This document shows, piece by piece, positions 23,520 to 35,280 of a stretch of DNA of 64,000 nucleotides. Location of the stretch: the NCBI GenBank assembly GCA_024195265.1, contig JAJLRJ010000004.1, forward strand, positions 1,373,125 to 1,437,124. The letters run 5' to 3'. The translations under genes were made by a program, and so were the position numbers. The DNA is from Dendrophyllia cribrosa (Eukaryota; Cnidaria; Anthozoa; Scleractinia; Dendrophylliidae). The notes beneath the pieces were generated by a model. That model saw nothing but the letters and a program-made list of their open reading frames with translations, did no database searches and was not told the origin of the DNA. The first letter of the stretch is position 1; the number at the start of each line of letters is the position of its first letter.

Positions 23520-23983
23520 TATTTCCACCTAAAGTTTCTGTCGCTGAAGGAAGACTCGGCCGATTTGAGGTTTAGTTTAGACATTATTTAGATAAGAATG
23601 TTTTCTTGTCTCATGTTTTTCCTTTTTTTCCTCAGCATGCTTTATCCAAATTTTACTTATTATTTAGCTGTTTGTTCTTCACTGTGTGTGTGTGTACGAT
23701 TAATAATACGCAATCGTAACTACGAATACTTTACTTTTATTTGCTACTTTAATTCGAATCTGTTTTATTTACAAAAACGCTTTGCTTTCGTTCTTGCATT
23801 CCATGATATTTACCATAATGCTCAATTTCTTCTAATTTTTCAGAATGATGTTCTGTGTTCTCTCCAAAATATATATTTTAGTGAAAAAAATTCTAATTCA
23901 CAAGAAAATCTTCGAAGTTTACCTAAAAACACTAATCTATATTTACCCTTTGCAAATATGCAAAACGACTCTTCGAATAAGAA

Positions 23984-26900
23984 ATGACGACACCTTTTAA
24001 AGCTTCTTTTTGTTCGTTAAATGTCAGAGGTCTAAACCAAACACGCAAACGAAGACAACTCTTCAGGTGGCTGCATAACAATAAGTTTGATATAATATTC
24101 CTTCAGGAAACCTACTCAACAAAAAATATAGAAAACATATGGAAATCTGAATGGGGCGGCAAAGTCTATTTTAGCCACGGCACAAATCACTCGAGAGGTG
24201 TCATGATACTTTTTAACCCTAAATTGGATACCTTGGCTGACAACATTGAAACGGACAAAAATGGACGTTATTTGCTTCTTCAGGCAACCATTCACGACTT
24301 TTCTTTCCAATTGTGTAACATCTATAGTCCCAACAATAACTGCGATCAAAAAGTGTTTTTTTCAAATATTATTGATGTCATTAAAAAGCGTCCGAACAAC
24401 AACTTTATAATCGGAGGTGACTTTAATTGCGCGCTAACACCTCGCGACAAAATAGGTGGCGCGGCCATAGAAAGGAAAAACAATGTAATTAGCGAAATTA
24501 CTAAATTACGCGACTCGTTTAAACTGCAGGACATTTGGAGGTGTCAGCACTCTGATCAAGTGCAATTCACATGGCGGGACAAAGCGCTAAAAGTACAATG
24601 TAGATTAGACTATTGGTTAATCTCTAAGGAGCTTTCACATATCGTCTTAAACACGGAGATAAAAGCATCAACACTATCAGACCATTCTGCAATAACTTTA
24701 ACACTGCAGTCCGAGGGTTATGCAAAAAGAGGACCCGGTTTTTGGAAATTTAACAAATCACTTCTTGACGATAACACCTTTATAGAACAACTTCAGAGCA
24801 CTATTCCCGTTTTTAAAAAGAAACACAATTATCTCACTGACAAAGGCCTTTACTGGGATATGATCAAAATGGAAGTAAGAGGCTTTTGTGTGCAATACTC
24901 AAAAAGAAAAAATAGAAAGCGTAGAAACAGAGAGAAAGAACTTTCTAATCAAATTGACGCCTTAATGAAAGTACTCGCGACAAACAGGTCAAAAGAGAAT
25001 ATTACTAAACTGTACAGCCTTAGGACAAAACTTAACAAGATCGCTGAGCACAGAACCAATGGCGCCATTATAAGAAGTAGAACAAGGTGGCACGAGCAAG
25101 GCGAAAAGAATACGAAGTATTTCCTAAACTTAGAGAAACGGCAAACCTCTAAAACCTTCATTTCTAAACTCAAGTCACAAGATTGACACGAAATAACAGA
25201 TTCAAACGAAATTTTAAACTGTCAAAAACTGTTTTACAAAAACCTGTATACGGCAGTACCCCGCAACAGCTTAAATGACAAGTTATTTTTTGAAAATCCA
25301 AGCCTCCCTAAACTAAACGATATTGAGCTGGAGGTGCTTGATAGACCACTCACAAACCAAGAATGTTTCGAAACTCTTAAAATATGCGCCAAAGACAAAT
25401 GTCCAGGCAGTGATGGATTCACCGTTGAATTTTATTTACTTTTCTGGCCTATACTAGGAGAAGAAATGGTTCAAAGCTTTAACCACGCTTTAACCCACGG
25501 ACATCTTAACATTACACAACGGCAAGGAATTATCAAAGTTGTGCCAAAAAAACGTAAAAACAAGTTGTATTTAGAAAACTGGAGGCCAATATCCTTATTA
25601 AATATTGACTACAAAATATTATCCAAGACCATTGCAAGTAGAATTAGCAATGTTCTTCCCCAACTTATACACGGAGACCAAACTGGATACGTGAAGGGTA
25701 GATACATTGGACAAAATATCAGATTAATACAAGATATAATGAAAATAACTTCACTGGAAAACCAACCCGGTATGGCAATCTTCGTCGATTTCAAGAAAGC
25801 CTTTGATTCGGTAAATTGGGATTTTTTAGCCAAGGTATTAGAAGCATTTAATTTTGGCCCACAAATTCGAAAATGGATAAACGTACTTTACACGGATATC
25901 ACCAGCTGTGTCATTAACAACGGGTACGCCTCGGAATTTTTTTCACTCCGAAGAGGAGTTAGACAAGGTTGCCCATTATCCGGTATCCTCTTTGTTCTCT
26001 GCGCAGAAATTCTAGCACATGCAATCAGAAATGATAAGAATATTAAAGGGATACAAATCTATAACAAAGAATATAAAGTATCTCAATACGCCGATGATAC
26101 TACAGCTTTCGTTGCCGATGCAGTGTCGGCACGAAATTTGTTTAAAGTGCTACGCGCATTCCAAGAGACGTCGGGCCTGAAAATAAATACGTCAAAAACC
26201 GAAGGGATGTGGCTTGGATCCTGCAGGCATAACACATCAACTCCTTTTGATATAGCTTGGCCTTCAGAGCCGATATACGCCCTGGGAATTTATTTCCCCT
26301 ACGATGAGGTTACCGTCTTTAAAAAGAATTTTGAAGAAAAGCTAAATTCGATGAAGAATATCTTAAATCTTTGGAAAACAAGAAATCTCCACGGCCGTAT
26401 AATCATTCTCAAAAGCCTCGCTCTCTCCAAGCTTGTCTACAACACATCCGTACTCTCCTTCCCACCGGAATTTATATCCACAGTTAAGTCTGCTATATCA
26501 CAATTTGTTTGGAATACCCTTCCTAAAATCAAACACAATACAATGATTGGCCCTAAAATAAAAGGAGGTTTAGACATGCCGGATTTTGAAATAATTAATA
26601 ATGCCTTGAAGGTAACCTGGATAAAAAGGTTGTATGAAAGCAGCAATGATGCGATTTGGAGCCACATTCCCCTTGCTCTTTTAAAGCGGGTAGGTGGGAT
26701 TTTTCTTTTCAAGTGTAATTATGACCTAAAATCCCTTAAATTAGAACTTCCTATACAATTTTATAGAGACGCGTTAAGTATCTGGCAGATGATAAACCAA
26801 CAAACTCCTGAAAATAAAGAACAGGTGTTAAACGAAATCCTGTGGAACAACCGGTTTATTAAAATCAATGGATACTCAGTCTATTACAAAAATTGGTACA

Positions 26901-27667
26901 ATGCAGGAGTGATCAGGATCAAAGATATTTTTTATGATAACGACTTTTTGACTTTCAATGATTTTTGCCGCACATTCCAAGTCAAAACCAATTTCTTGAC
27001 ATATTATGGCCTATGTAACGCTATTCCCAAAAACTGGATCCGCCTTTTGAAGCAACCCAACTTAAATGGTACCCAAGAGCCTGATGTGGAGAAAATTCCG
27101 TTAAACGTGCTTTCATGTAAAGTGGCTGCTAAATTTCTAATTGAACAGAAATTCATACCCCCTACAGCAGAACAAAGAATGATACAAGCAAATTTTAATA
27201 GGCAAACGATACAAACCATTTACAGTATTCCTTTTAGTGTGACAAAGGATATTAGACTCGCTATATTCCAATTCAAAATTATACACCACATCTTGCCAAC
27301 TAATGCAACTCTATTCAGAGATAAGATAATTCAATATGACAATTGTCATCTTTGTGATGAAAAACAGACTTTAAAACATCTTTTTGTTCTATGCCCAGAC
27401 GTTCAAGTCTTTTGGGAAACTTTCTGCAACTGGTGGAACGTAAAGAATGACGATTTTATCGTTTTAAATGAGCATATTATCATTTACGGCTACACAAATA
27501 ACTTCAGAAAATACCTTGGTTTAAACCTCTGCTTAATAATCGCCAAATATTACATTTACTACGCTTCTAAAGAGAAAGATCCCTACTACTTTGAAGCTTT
27601 CCTTGTCTTTCTAAAGAGCAAATTATCCATCGAGAAAAGCAAAGCCAAATCGCAAATTAATTCTTAA
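23984..27667 (+). pseudogene. LINE ORF2: AP endonuclease + reverse transcriptase, one in-frame stop
   Basis: 1,227 codons in one frame, interrupted only by TGA at 25,184-25,186. The endonuclease shows FCSLNVRGLNQ, FLQETY, IGGDFNCAL, LDYWLIS and SDHSAITL. The RT shows VPKKRKNKLYLENWRPISLL, FVDFKKAFDSVNW, RRGVRQGCPLSGILF and the catalytic QYADDTTAF. The C-terminus has a CHLCDE...HLFVLC zinc-knuckle-like motif. The sequence after the TGA (HEITDSNEILNCQ) continues seamlessly, so a single substitution explains the break. No frameshifts were seen. Best fit is an L1-clade/Tx1-like element. Confidence 0.92.
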
Positions 27668-28003
27668 ATAACTATTTCCTTGCTTTCGTTCATGTGAGCA
27701 TTCGAATCTAAAGATCTATTTAGACGGACACTCTAAAAAATAAATGTTATTTAAAATTTTGATCGAAAAGTATTTGTAAAAAAAAAAAGTATTGTAGCTG
27801 TAAGTGTAACTGTGATGTAACTAGTTTATGTAACTTAATTAGGTGTAACTAATTTAGTGTAACTTAATTAGGTGTAACTAATTTAGTGTAACTATGTTGT
27901 AATTATCTTTGTAACCTACTAACAAGGTTATTATACAATATTTCTGTAAGTAACTGTCTTGTAGAAAATAATAAAACTAAAAAAAATAAAAAAAAAATAA
28001 AAA

Positions 28004-28015
28004 ATATTAATAAGA
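28004..28015. repeat. LINE target-site duplication, right
   Basis: ATATTAATAAGA, identical to 22,488-22,499. Confidence 0.9.
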
Positions 28016-28092
28016 ACGTTTTGTTTGCACAGTGTTTTAAAGAACAACAGCACCGCAATTACAAAGGCGAATTGTCACGGGTAGCTTGTCTA

Positions 28093-28712
28093 ACCCTATT
28101 CAGCCTGGGCTTTTTTTGAGTTCCTGAGCCTGGGAGTGGGGGGGGGGGGGGGGGGGGGGCACAATCCCCCTCCCCCCCTCGTAAGTTCGTAACTTCAAGA
28201 ACATTAAGGCTATGACAATGAAACCTAGAGGGTGCACAGTAAGTCCAAAACTGTCTCCTTTGCGGTGCGCACAATGGAACGATGACGTCAGAATGACGTA
28301 GTTGTTAGGTAATTAGTTATACGTCCGCCATCCTGGATCCGCCATCTTGGATTTCTGAAATTTTTTAAAACCTCTTAAAAACCGTCCAAATTGACTCAAA
28401 ATTAATCAAAACAAATAAATAAACGCTAAATGACGTAAAAATATAAAAGTTATGTCAATAAACATTGTTTTTCTTCATACAAAGGAACAAATATGCAAAT
28501 TTCAAAAAACATGGCTGTCAAAATCTTGTTGCCATGGAAACATCAAGTCACGTGATCAATAAATTGTCATATGAAATTGTTGCCAGATAAATGTTAGGAA
28601 AAGTCAGAAAGTTTGATGTCGTTTGAATACACATTAAAGAAGTTATGAATGTTGAAAGTTAGCGCAGAAAGTGCCCCTCCCCCCCCCCCCCCCCCCCCAG
28701 ACTGAATAGGGT
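28093..28712. mobile_element. 620-bp MITE with TA duplication
   Basis: Termini ACCCTATTCAGCCTGGG and its complement (CCCAGACTGAATAGGGT) form about 17-bp TIRs with one mismatch, flanked by TA on each side (28,091-28,092 and 28,713-28,714). Poly(G) and poly(C) runs adjoin the TIRs internally and could pair. No ORF. TA flanks suggest Tc1/mariner-type mobilisation. Confidence 0.8.
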
Positions 28713-28734
28713 TAATGTTTTTAAAAATCTTTGT

Positions 28735-28865
28735 TTAAAACGTGAATAAAATTGTACATAATAAACAAAAAGAATGTAAAAAGTGTCAATGATTTACATC
28801 ACAAGCTTTTCAGACAAAGCCCTTCATCAGTGTGGTGACCTTTATATTTTCACGCGTGATTTTAA
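28735..28865 (-). mobile_element. Penelope/retrozyme-like 3' end remnant with hammerhead-like core
   Basis: The minus strand holds CTGATGA (28,824-28,830), a short stem II region, then GAAAAGCTT (28,803-28,811), the same arrangement as the other hammerhead-like motifs here. AAGCTT is palindromic, but the following base is G, which would not be cleavable. No coding remnant is visible. Confidence 0.4.
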
Positions 28866-29213
28866 TTGCGCACACTAAGTTCACAGGAAATGAAAAGTAT
28901 TGTTTAGGCCCATATGTTGCATGGTGCCGGGTCTAAAATTACTTTTCTTTTCCAGGTGTTTCCTGCGGCGATTTGGGCCCTACAGAGTTGCAAGCCTGTG
29001 CGAAGATTTTTTTAAGAACATTTTTATTCATAAAAAAGTTTTATTTTCTCGATAAAACTCGACCTTGTCGACCCGGCGTTTATTTGAACCCGGCCCAACG
29101 TTTACTCGAGAAAGTACAATATTTACAGCGGTCTTACCCAAAGCGATATAAAAGGAGTCACCTCAAGGAATAAATTATCACTTCGAGAATGAAGTTGTTC
29201 GTTCAACTCGATC

Positions 29214-29420
29214 ATGGCCGAAGCGAACCAAGATTTACAAGCTCCAGAAGCTGAAGTGCCTCAAGTGCCTCAAGTCCAGCAGCCTGCTCAGGATAATGTG
29301 CAACAGCCTGCTCCTCCTGGCGCCGCTCAAGGGGTAGTTTTCTTGCCTTTTTCTTTGTTCCCATTTCCGTGGTTTCTTCCTCCGCCCACGTGTCATTTAT
29401 TTCATAGTGGTCTTCTCTGA
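29214..29420 (+). CDS. Short Pro/Gln/Ala-rich ORF in the DIRS-like element
   Basis: Sixty-eight residues beginning MAEANQDLQAPEAEVPQVPQ, with Pro-Gln-Val repeats, then a Phe/Pro-rich end. It starts 15 bp after repeat A1, the place of the first ORF in related elements. Its composition is not random, but no domain is recognised. It could be a truncated gag-like start, or not expressed. Confidence 0.35.
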   Translation: MAEANQDLQAPEAEVPQVPQVQQPAQDNVQQPAPPGAAQGVVFLPFSLFPFPWFLPPPTCHLFHSGLL

Positions 29421-29489
29421 CTCCGGAGCAGAGGTTGGTTTTTCGTGGCAATTGTTTTTCACGTTTCCTTGCTCTTCCTAGTGTTTTTG

Positions 29490-30165
29490 TTAGTTACAGG
29501 GACGCAAATTGCTAAATTACTCGTTCCCTGGTATTTTATGGTTGTGGCTCCAGAGCAGAAGTTATTTACGGCATTTGGCATTTACCTGACTCTGTCGAGC
29601 GTTTTGTTTGTTACAGGGACGCAAATTGGTAAATTACTCGTTCCCTGGTATTTTATAGTTGTGGCTCCAGAGCAGAAGTTATTTACGGCATTTGGCATTT
29701 ACCTGACTCTGTCGAGCGTTTTGTTAGTTACGGGGACGTAAATTGTTAAATTACTCGTTCCCTGGTATTTTATAGTTGTGGCTCCAGAGCAGGAGTTATT
29801 TACGGCATTTGGTATTTACCTGGCTCTGTCGAGCGTTTTGTTAGTTACAGGGACATAAATTGCTAAATTACTCGTTCCCTGGTATTTTATGGTTGTGGCT
29901 CCAGAGCAGAAGTTATTTACGGCATTTGGTATTTTCCTGACTCTGTGGAGCGTCTTTTTTTGTCAGTTACAGGGACATAAATTGCTAAATTACTCGTTCC
30001 CTGGTATTTTATGGTTGTGGCTCCAGAGCAGAAGTTATTTACGGCATTTGGTATTTACCTGGCTCTGTCGAGCGTTTTCTTAGTTACAGGGACGCAAATT
30101 GCTAAATTACTCGTTCCCTGGTATTGTATTGTTTGTGGCTCCAGAGCAGAAGTGTTTATTACGGT
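29490..30165. repeat. ~119-bp tandem repeat, six copies
   Basis: Unit start TTACAGGGACGCAAATTGCT or variants at about 29,494, 29,613, 29,735, 29,853, 29,972 and 30,088 (spacing 116-122 bp). Each unit includes GTTGTGGCTCCAGAGCAGAA. Long ORFs across this array are by-products of the repeat. It occupies the body of the DIRS-like element. Confidence 0.92.
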
Positions 30166-31254
30166 TTGTTGGTTACATATACTCGTATCTGTTTTATCTT
30201 GCTTACTGGTAAATTATTTATCTGTTTTCCGCTATATTTGTTCGTTTCCTGCTGCCTACTTGTTTTCGGCTATTTATTTAATTGCTTTCTGTTTTGTTCA
30301 ATGTTTGGCGCCTCTAGCCCCATGGCTTAAGTTTGTTTTGCGGGAATTTTCTATCTCAGTCCTATGTCTGGGTGTTATTTCGTTGTCAGGAAGTATCCTG
30401 GTTGTGCAAGTATATTTTGTGTTAATGCAGTTAAAGTTGTTTTTTATTATAGGTTATAATTTTCACTATATTTTTGCCTATGCGTATTTTGTTTTGTCTC
30501 GATTTTATTTCTTCTCCGTTTTGCTTCTCGTTTTGTTTTATTGTGTCATGCTGCGTCTATGGATTTATTTGTTGTTTGGCCGTTTTTGTTCCTGGCCTTG
30601 TTTAAGGTTTTAATTATCACGTTTTGGCTTATTCTATTCAGCCTCTATTGTTCTTTGCCCTTTGTTTTTAGCCCCTTTTTTCACCGCTGCTCGTTAGAAT
30701 TTGTTTTATGCATGCGCACATCCTTTTGCACCTCCTTTATTCTGTATTTGCATATATCCTTGTTCCCTTCGCTTCAAGCCTATTTTCCTTTACGCGTGTT
30801 TATGTTTCGTCTTCCTTTATTCCCTTACTCTTGGAATGACTGTTTGGAACGGGAATCTTATTCCCTCTCGGATTACCGGGGCACCAAGCTGTCATTCCCT
30901 GAGTCCCGTCGCGCTTGCCCCTTTTACCCTCTCACACGCCTTTTCTTTTGTCTTTCCCTTGTAGCCTCCCATTAAGCGCCTTCTAGTCGGTCATTTTTTC
31001 TATTCCATACTGGGAGATGTCGGATGATTTCAACCCTATTAGCCATTCTGCTCCCCACCTGCGTTGGGTTTATTATAGGGGTATGCCTTTAGACGTGACT
31101 CAGGGAATGACAGAGCCCTGCAACAAGCATATTTCTCCAGCTTTCCTTAAAGAAGTCCTTCACGGCTCCTCTAGCGTCCTCTCCCCCAAAACGTCCCCTA
31201 CCCCAGTAATAGGCGTGTTTTAGAATGGGACAGGACTCTGTGTTGGCCCCACTA

Positions 31255-31395
31255 CTGCTTCTTTTAGTCTGGGGTCTCTTATAGTTTAGTATGGGTATTT
31301 TAAATTGGGGTCCTTAGTTTAGTGTGGGTATTTTATGTTGGGGTCCTTAGTTTAGTCTGGGTGTTTAAGATTGCGGTCCTTAGTCAAGTCTCGGT
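31255..31395. repeat. ~44-bp degenerate tandem repeat
   Basis: Units with TAGTTTAGTNTGGGTATTTT and GGGGTCCT recur about three to four times just before repeat B1 of the DIRS-like element. Confidence 0.75.
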
Positions 31396-31829
31396 TGTTT
31401 GTGTTACGGGGAACCCGTTTGCATCTTTTCTGTGGCCGCCATTCTTCCATAACTCAAAGGAGTATGGGTAAGACCGGTGTAAATAGGATACTATTTACAG
31501 CGGTCTTACCCAAAGCGATATAAAAGGAGTCACCTCAAGGAATAAATTATCACTTCGAGAAAGAAGTTGTTTGGTTCGTACTTGCTCATGCGTCGCGTTC
31601 AGCCTTGTGTCATCTTGCCTGTACTCCGCTCCTTTTGGTCACTTTCTATCCCGCCCTTCCCTCCCTTTGTATACTAACTTTTTGCCTCCGTATTCGAAAG
31701 TGGCCGCCATTCTTCCATAACTCAAAGGAGTATGGGTAAGACCGGTGTAAATAGGATACTATTTGCAATACTACCCGACTATAACAACCATAATAACACA
31801 TACAATATCACATGGCAGATTTCACTTTC

Positions 31830-31885
31830 AAAAATAAATAAATAAATAAATAAATACATAAATATAAATAAATAAATAAATAAGA
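31830..31885. repeat. (AAAT)n microsatellite
   Basis: AAATAAATAAAT repeats with interruptions, beside the LINE remnant at the left end of copy B. Confidence 0.9.
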
Positions 31886-32030
31886 TCACGTAGTAATGCA
31901 ATATAAAAAGGGGAAAATAGAGTGACAGGGAGAGCGACTTAAATAATATAAACCTGCGAGTTGTGATTAAAAGGGAGCAATTCTTTCCATTTGTTGTTGT
32001 GTATATCTTACACAGGATTGTAATATGATT

Positions 32031-32442
32031 TTAAAAAATTAGAAGATCCGTCCTGAAAAAAAAAACAAACGTTATAACGGTAGGCCTTAAGGCTTTTCGA
32101 TTTACTAAAGTAACGTTTTCACCATTTTTTTTTTTTATTGCAAGCTGGAAGTTTCCAGAGATTTCGCAGTGTATAAATAAATGCTCAAAGGATTCGTTTG
32201 ACTTTCCACAAAAATTGCAGTGCACAGAGGCAAAGGAACTACAGTATACCTATTTTGAAAAGAGCTTTATTTGTGTACACAATTCGATTTAAAAATTTAT
32301 ACTGGAATTCTCTAGTTATTGAGTGAAGGGTTTCACTTCTGGGGAGACTGAGATAAATTTCCTGGCATGCTAAATCAGTTGTTGAGGCGCGTATCATTTT
32401 AAGGGCACGAAATAAAATTAGAAGTACAGCGGACTTTCGCAT
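32031..32442 (-). mobile_element. LINE RT C-terminal fragment (copy B)
   Basis: Twin of 1-305. Here the zinc-knuckle-like end is also visible (HCNFCGKSNESFEHLFIHC), confirming the LINE identity of both fragments. It lies just left of the EGF exon of copy B. Confidence 0.75.
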
Positions 32443-33209
32443 TCTTCTGTCAAAGTTTCATTGCCGTATTATTTGTTGACATTTGTTTTACGTATACTTC
32501 AGGACTTTCTCTTTTGTCCACAATTCTACATATTTGTGCGCTTTTGAATAAACAAGTTTACCATGCTTTCAACACAAACCCACATTTAAAGGCGTCATCA
32601 GCGTGGCCGCAGCGTTATGTATGAAAAGAATTTTCCCGATCGCTTCGGCAGCTGCGAAGCATAGCAAGCCGTCCAAACTTACAAGTACTTGCGAGTCAAT
32701 TTGCCCCTCCGTTTGCCTACCCAGCCCAATTCAACGCAAGTTGTCACTTTTACTTTCAAGGGCTTTAACTTAATGGTAGGCATTTTTTGCCTGACTTTAA
32801 CCATTGTAGAAATTTACCTGTTTCACAGTGATCCCCTTCAGAGCCTGGGGAACAAATGCATCGATATCCTTTGGAGCTGAACCCAGCTTGACATGTGGCG
32901 TTATTCAAACAGGGGCTGCTTTGACATAAATTCTGTTAATGAAAATAGATCAGCTAAAAATTATTCTCTCCAGTCTGTGTAATATATACGACATTACTAA
33001 ACCAAATATTACTAAGGACTTGTATGGTGTTAGCAAATATAAAAGTCCTGGCCTTGGAAAAAGTAAGACACTAGCTCTCTAGTCTCAGTTTTATTTCATT
33101 AAGCAGAAAACAAATATGTATTTTGTCAAAATGCACTTTATGGTTATATATAATAAAATGATGATTTGTTCTGCTCAGTAATCACAGCGACAGATTCAGG
33201 GTAGCTAAC

Positions 33210-33210
<1 letters not shown>

Positions 33211-33242
<32 letters not shown>
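33211..33242. repeat. Poly(C) tract
   Basis: About 32 C in a row, longer than its copy A counterpart at 1,063-1,087. Further C runs lie at 33,519-33,535 and 33,982-34,009 in the same intron. Confidence 0.9.
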
Positions 33243-33243
<1 letters not shown>

Positions 33244-35010
33244 CCGACCGATCTCACCATTTCTTTTTTTTTTTCAGCCTCTAACATTTTCACTTGCCTC
33301 ACCCCACCCGAATCCCCCGTCCCACTATTCAACAGGGAGCCCCAGAGTACGTTGTCTCACGGTGCTCCACAGCTACGCTTGTTAAACTTGTAAACCTTGT
33401 AACTTATCACGAAAAAAAAAATATTTTTAAGATATTTGAAGCAAACTTTTTAACTACAAGAGCATATCTCAAAAGGGTCTACGCCATACGCCAACAAATT
33501 TGCAATCCGACATAACCCCTCCCCCCCCCCCCCCACCCCTCCCCACCGTCTTCCTTGTACGTCCAAGGGTTAAAAGATTGACAGAAATATATTGAAAATT
33601 TACAGTCGGCTTTTTACTTTAAAGATCAAGTAACAATCGATTTAACTTAAAATATAAATGGCAGAAAAATGCGACGCATGAGGATTTAGTATGTAAATAA
33701 GAAATTTCTGGCGACTTCTCTCGCAACCTAAAATCAGAGATTGGCAACAAAACAATAAACATTCTAAACTCCTCAAGCGTTTAAAATAATTGAAAGAAAG
33801 AAATCACAAATTCATAATCGATTTTTGACTTTGAAGGTCAAATAACAAGCAATTCATACTTTCAACATAAATGGCGGGGAAACGCACGCCTGGCTTCTTG
33901 CTAAAAAAAATTAAAGGCTGCTATGAGCCAACTCGTTAATACGAAACGCTCTAAATAAAAGATTCTGCACACATTCGGACCTCCCCCCCCCCCCCCCCCC
34001 CCCCCCCTTCCATTACCCTTTTGTGATAATTTATCGCACCACTGACCACTGGAGCTTTATTTTTCGGTTTGTTATCATACAATATAATTTTTTGATTTTT
34101 AAAATGAAACCAAATCCCCGTAATACTTCCCCTTTAAGTCTTATTAAAATAATTTTACTTTATTTTAATTAGCTTTGTTTTAGTGTCCTTAATTTAGTAT
34201 TGTGATGTACTAGAATTTTATGACACTTAAACACGAAGATGCACTATAAAAGGAGCGTACCTTAGGCAGTTAGGTACGTCAGAATCAATTGTCAATCAAC
34301 CGCCGTTGCGTACCGACCTCTGTGAAAATTTGTGGAGAATAAAGACATCTATTGAGCAATCTGTCTGTGTGGTTTACTTGCCTTTGTTTGTACTAGTCGC
34401 TTTTGGCAGACCCCATAATGTTTTCAACACAATAGAAGAATTTGTTAAGGTTTGGAATTCCTTTGAGAATTTTGAACTTTTATGAAATTAGTTCACTCGA
34501 GCTGAAACAGGGGCGGAGCTATTCCTTTTATAGCGCGTCTTCGTGTTCAAATAAAGGTTTCATCATCATCATCATCATCATCAACTGCTACAACTTGTTC
34601 AACGCTTTGGATATTCACGAGTTAAAAATGATTACTCTTTTTTTGACAGTATAATTATCTCATTCTAAGTTGTGTTTCTTACCAAAATATGTCGGTAGAT
34701 ATAACCTTGCTTTGATACAAAATCGCCACTTAGGACTTGCAAATGCATGCGATCGTTGAGCTTGCATAATGGTGCTTCACTCCCTGTAGGTCCGTAATTG
34801 TAAGACACACAGTTGGGTTCTTGATAGCAGCGCAGCTCACATTTGTCTTTGTTTGGAACTTGCATACTTTTGATCGCGTGATTTTCGAGAACCTTGTCTT
34901 TGGTTTGAGGTGTGAACTGTATCGTTCTGCATCCATCTAAAGCTGCAATTTGAGCTACGAAAAACATTATTTGAATAGGTTTGTACACTTCTCTGAGTAA
35001 GTCAACTGGC

Positions 35011-35106
35011 AGTCTCCTACGCAGCCGTTTTCTGTGTCGTCACGCAAAGCTTCTCCCGTTGGAGGAGCGTTGCGTGACGACACAAATGACGGCTGCGCAG
35101 GAGGCT
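35011..35106. mobile_element. Foldback element (copy B)
   Basis: Counterpart of 2,894-2,991 with the same arms (CGTCACGCAAAGCTTCTCC loop side, GCGTGACGACACAAATGACG). It was present before the duplication. Confidence 0.8.
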
Positions 35107-35280
35107 ACGATATAACGGACTCTCGCTTTCATGGACACCAAATCCAGTCGCGTAATAACTTGTTGGTGTTTTGATATCCTAAAGGAACACCTTTGCGAGT
35201 GTTTGATATATAACTTAAAAAAAAAAAAAATTGTGCCCATCAAATGAAAGGTCTTCAATAACACAGTCCCCATATATAGG

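Larger units (their letters stand above)
22500..28003 (+). mobile_element. Full-length L1/Tx1-like LINE
   Basis: A 5.5-kb element bounded by the 12-bp duplication ATATTAATAAGA. It has a 5' UTR, ORF1, a T-rich inter-ORF segment of about 460 bp, ORF2 (endonuclease plus RT), a 3' UTR with a ~29-bp internal duplication (27,836-27,893), and an A-rich tail. Only one stop codon disables ORF2, so it is a young insertion. It lies in the intron of the C-type lectin gene, antisense to it. Confidence 0.92.
29120..31764 (+). mobile_element. Non-autonomous DIRS/Ngaro-like element with split direct repeats
   Basis: Order of repeats: A1 (29,120-29,199), body, B1 (31,432-31,496), A2 (31,492-31,571), B2 (31,700-31,764). 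A1 and A2 match over 80 bp (TTACAGCGGTCTTACCC..., TATAAAAGGAG, AATAAA). B1 and B2 match over 65 bp (GTGGCCGCCATTCTTCC...). The B1/A2 junction is an inverted repeat (GGGTAAGACCG...CGGTCTTACCC) made of the complements of the two termini. This A1-B1-A2-B2 layout with an internal complementary region is characteristic of tyrosine-recombinase retrotransposons. No RT, RNase H or recombinase is present, so it would be mobilised in trans. A plain LTR pair does not fit the order. Confidence 0.65.

Noticed and set aside
23598..23987. 129-codon ORF between LINE ORF1 and ORF2
   Set aside because: T-rich, low-complexity inter-ORF sequence without family resemblance.
29445..30975. Several hydrophobic ORFs up to 200 codons in the 29.4-31.0 kb stretch
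   Set aside because: They arise from a T-rich sequence and the 119-bp tandem array; different frames repeat the same peptide and no domain is seen.
29120..31764. Ordinary LTR retrotransposon
   Set aside because: The repeat order is A...B-A-B; a pair of identical terminal LTRs cannot be drawn.
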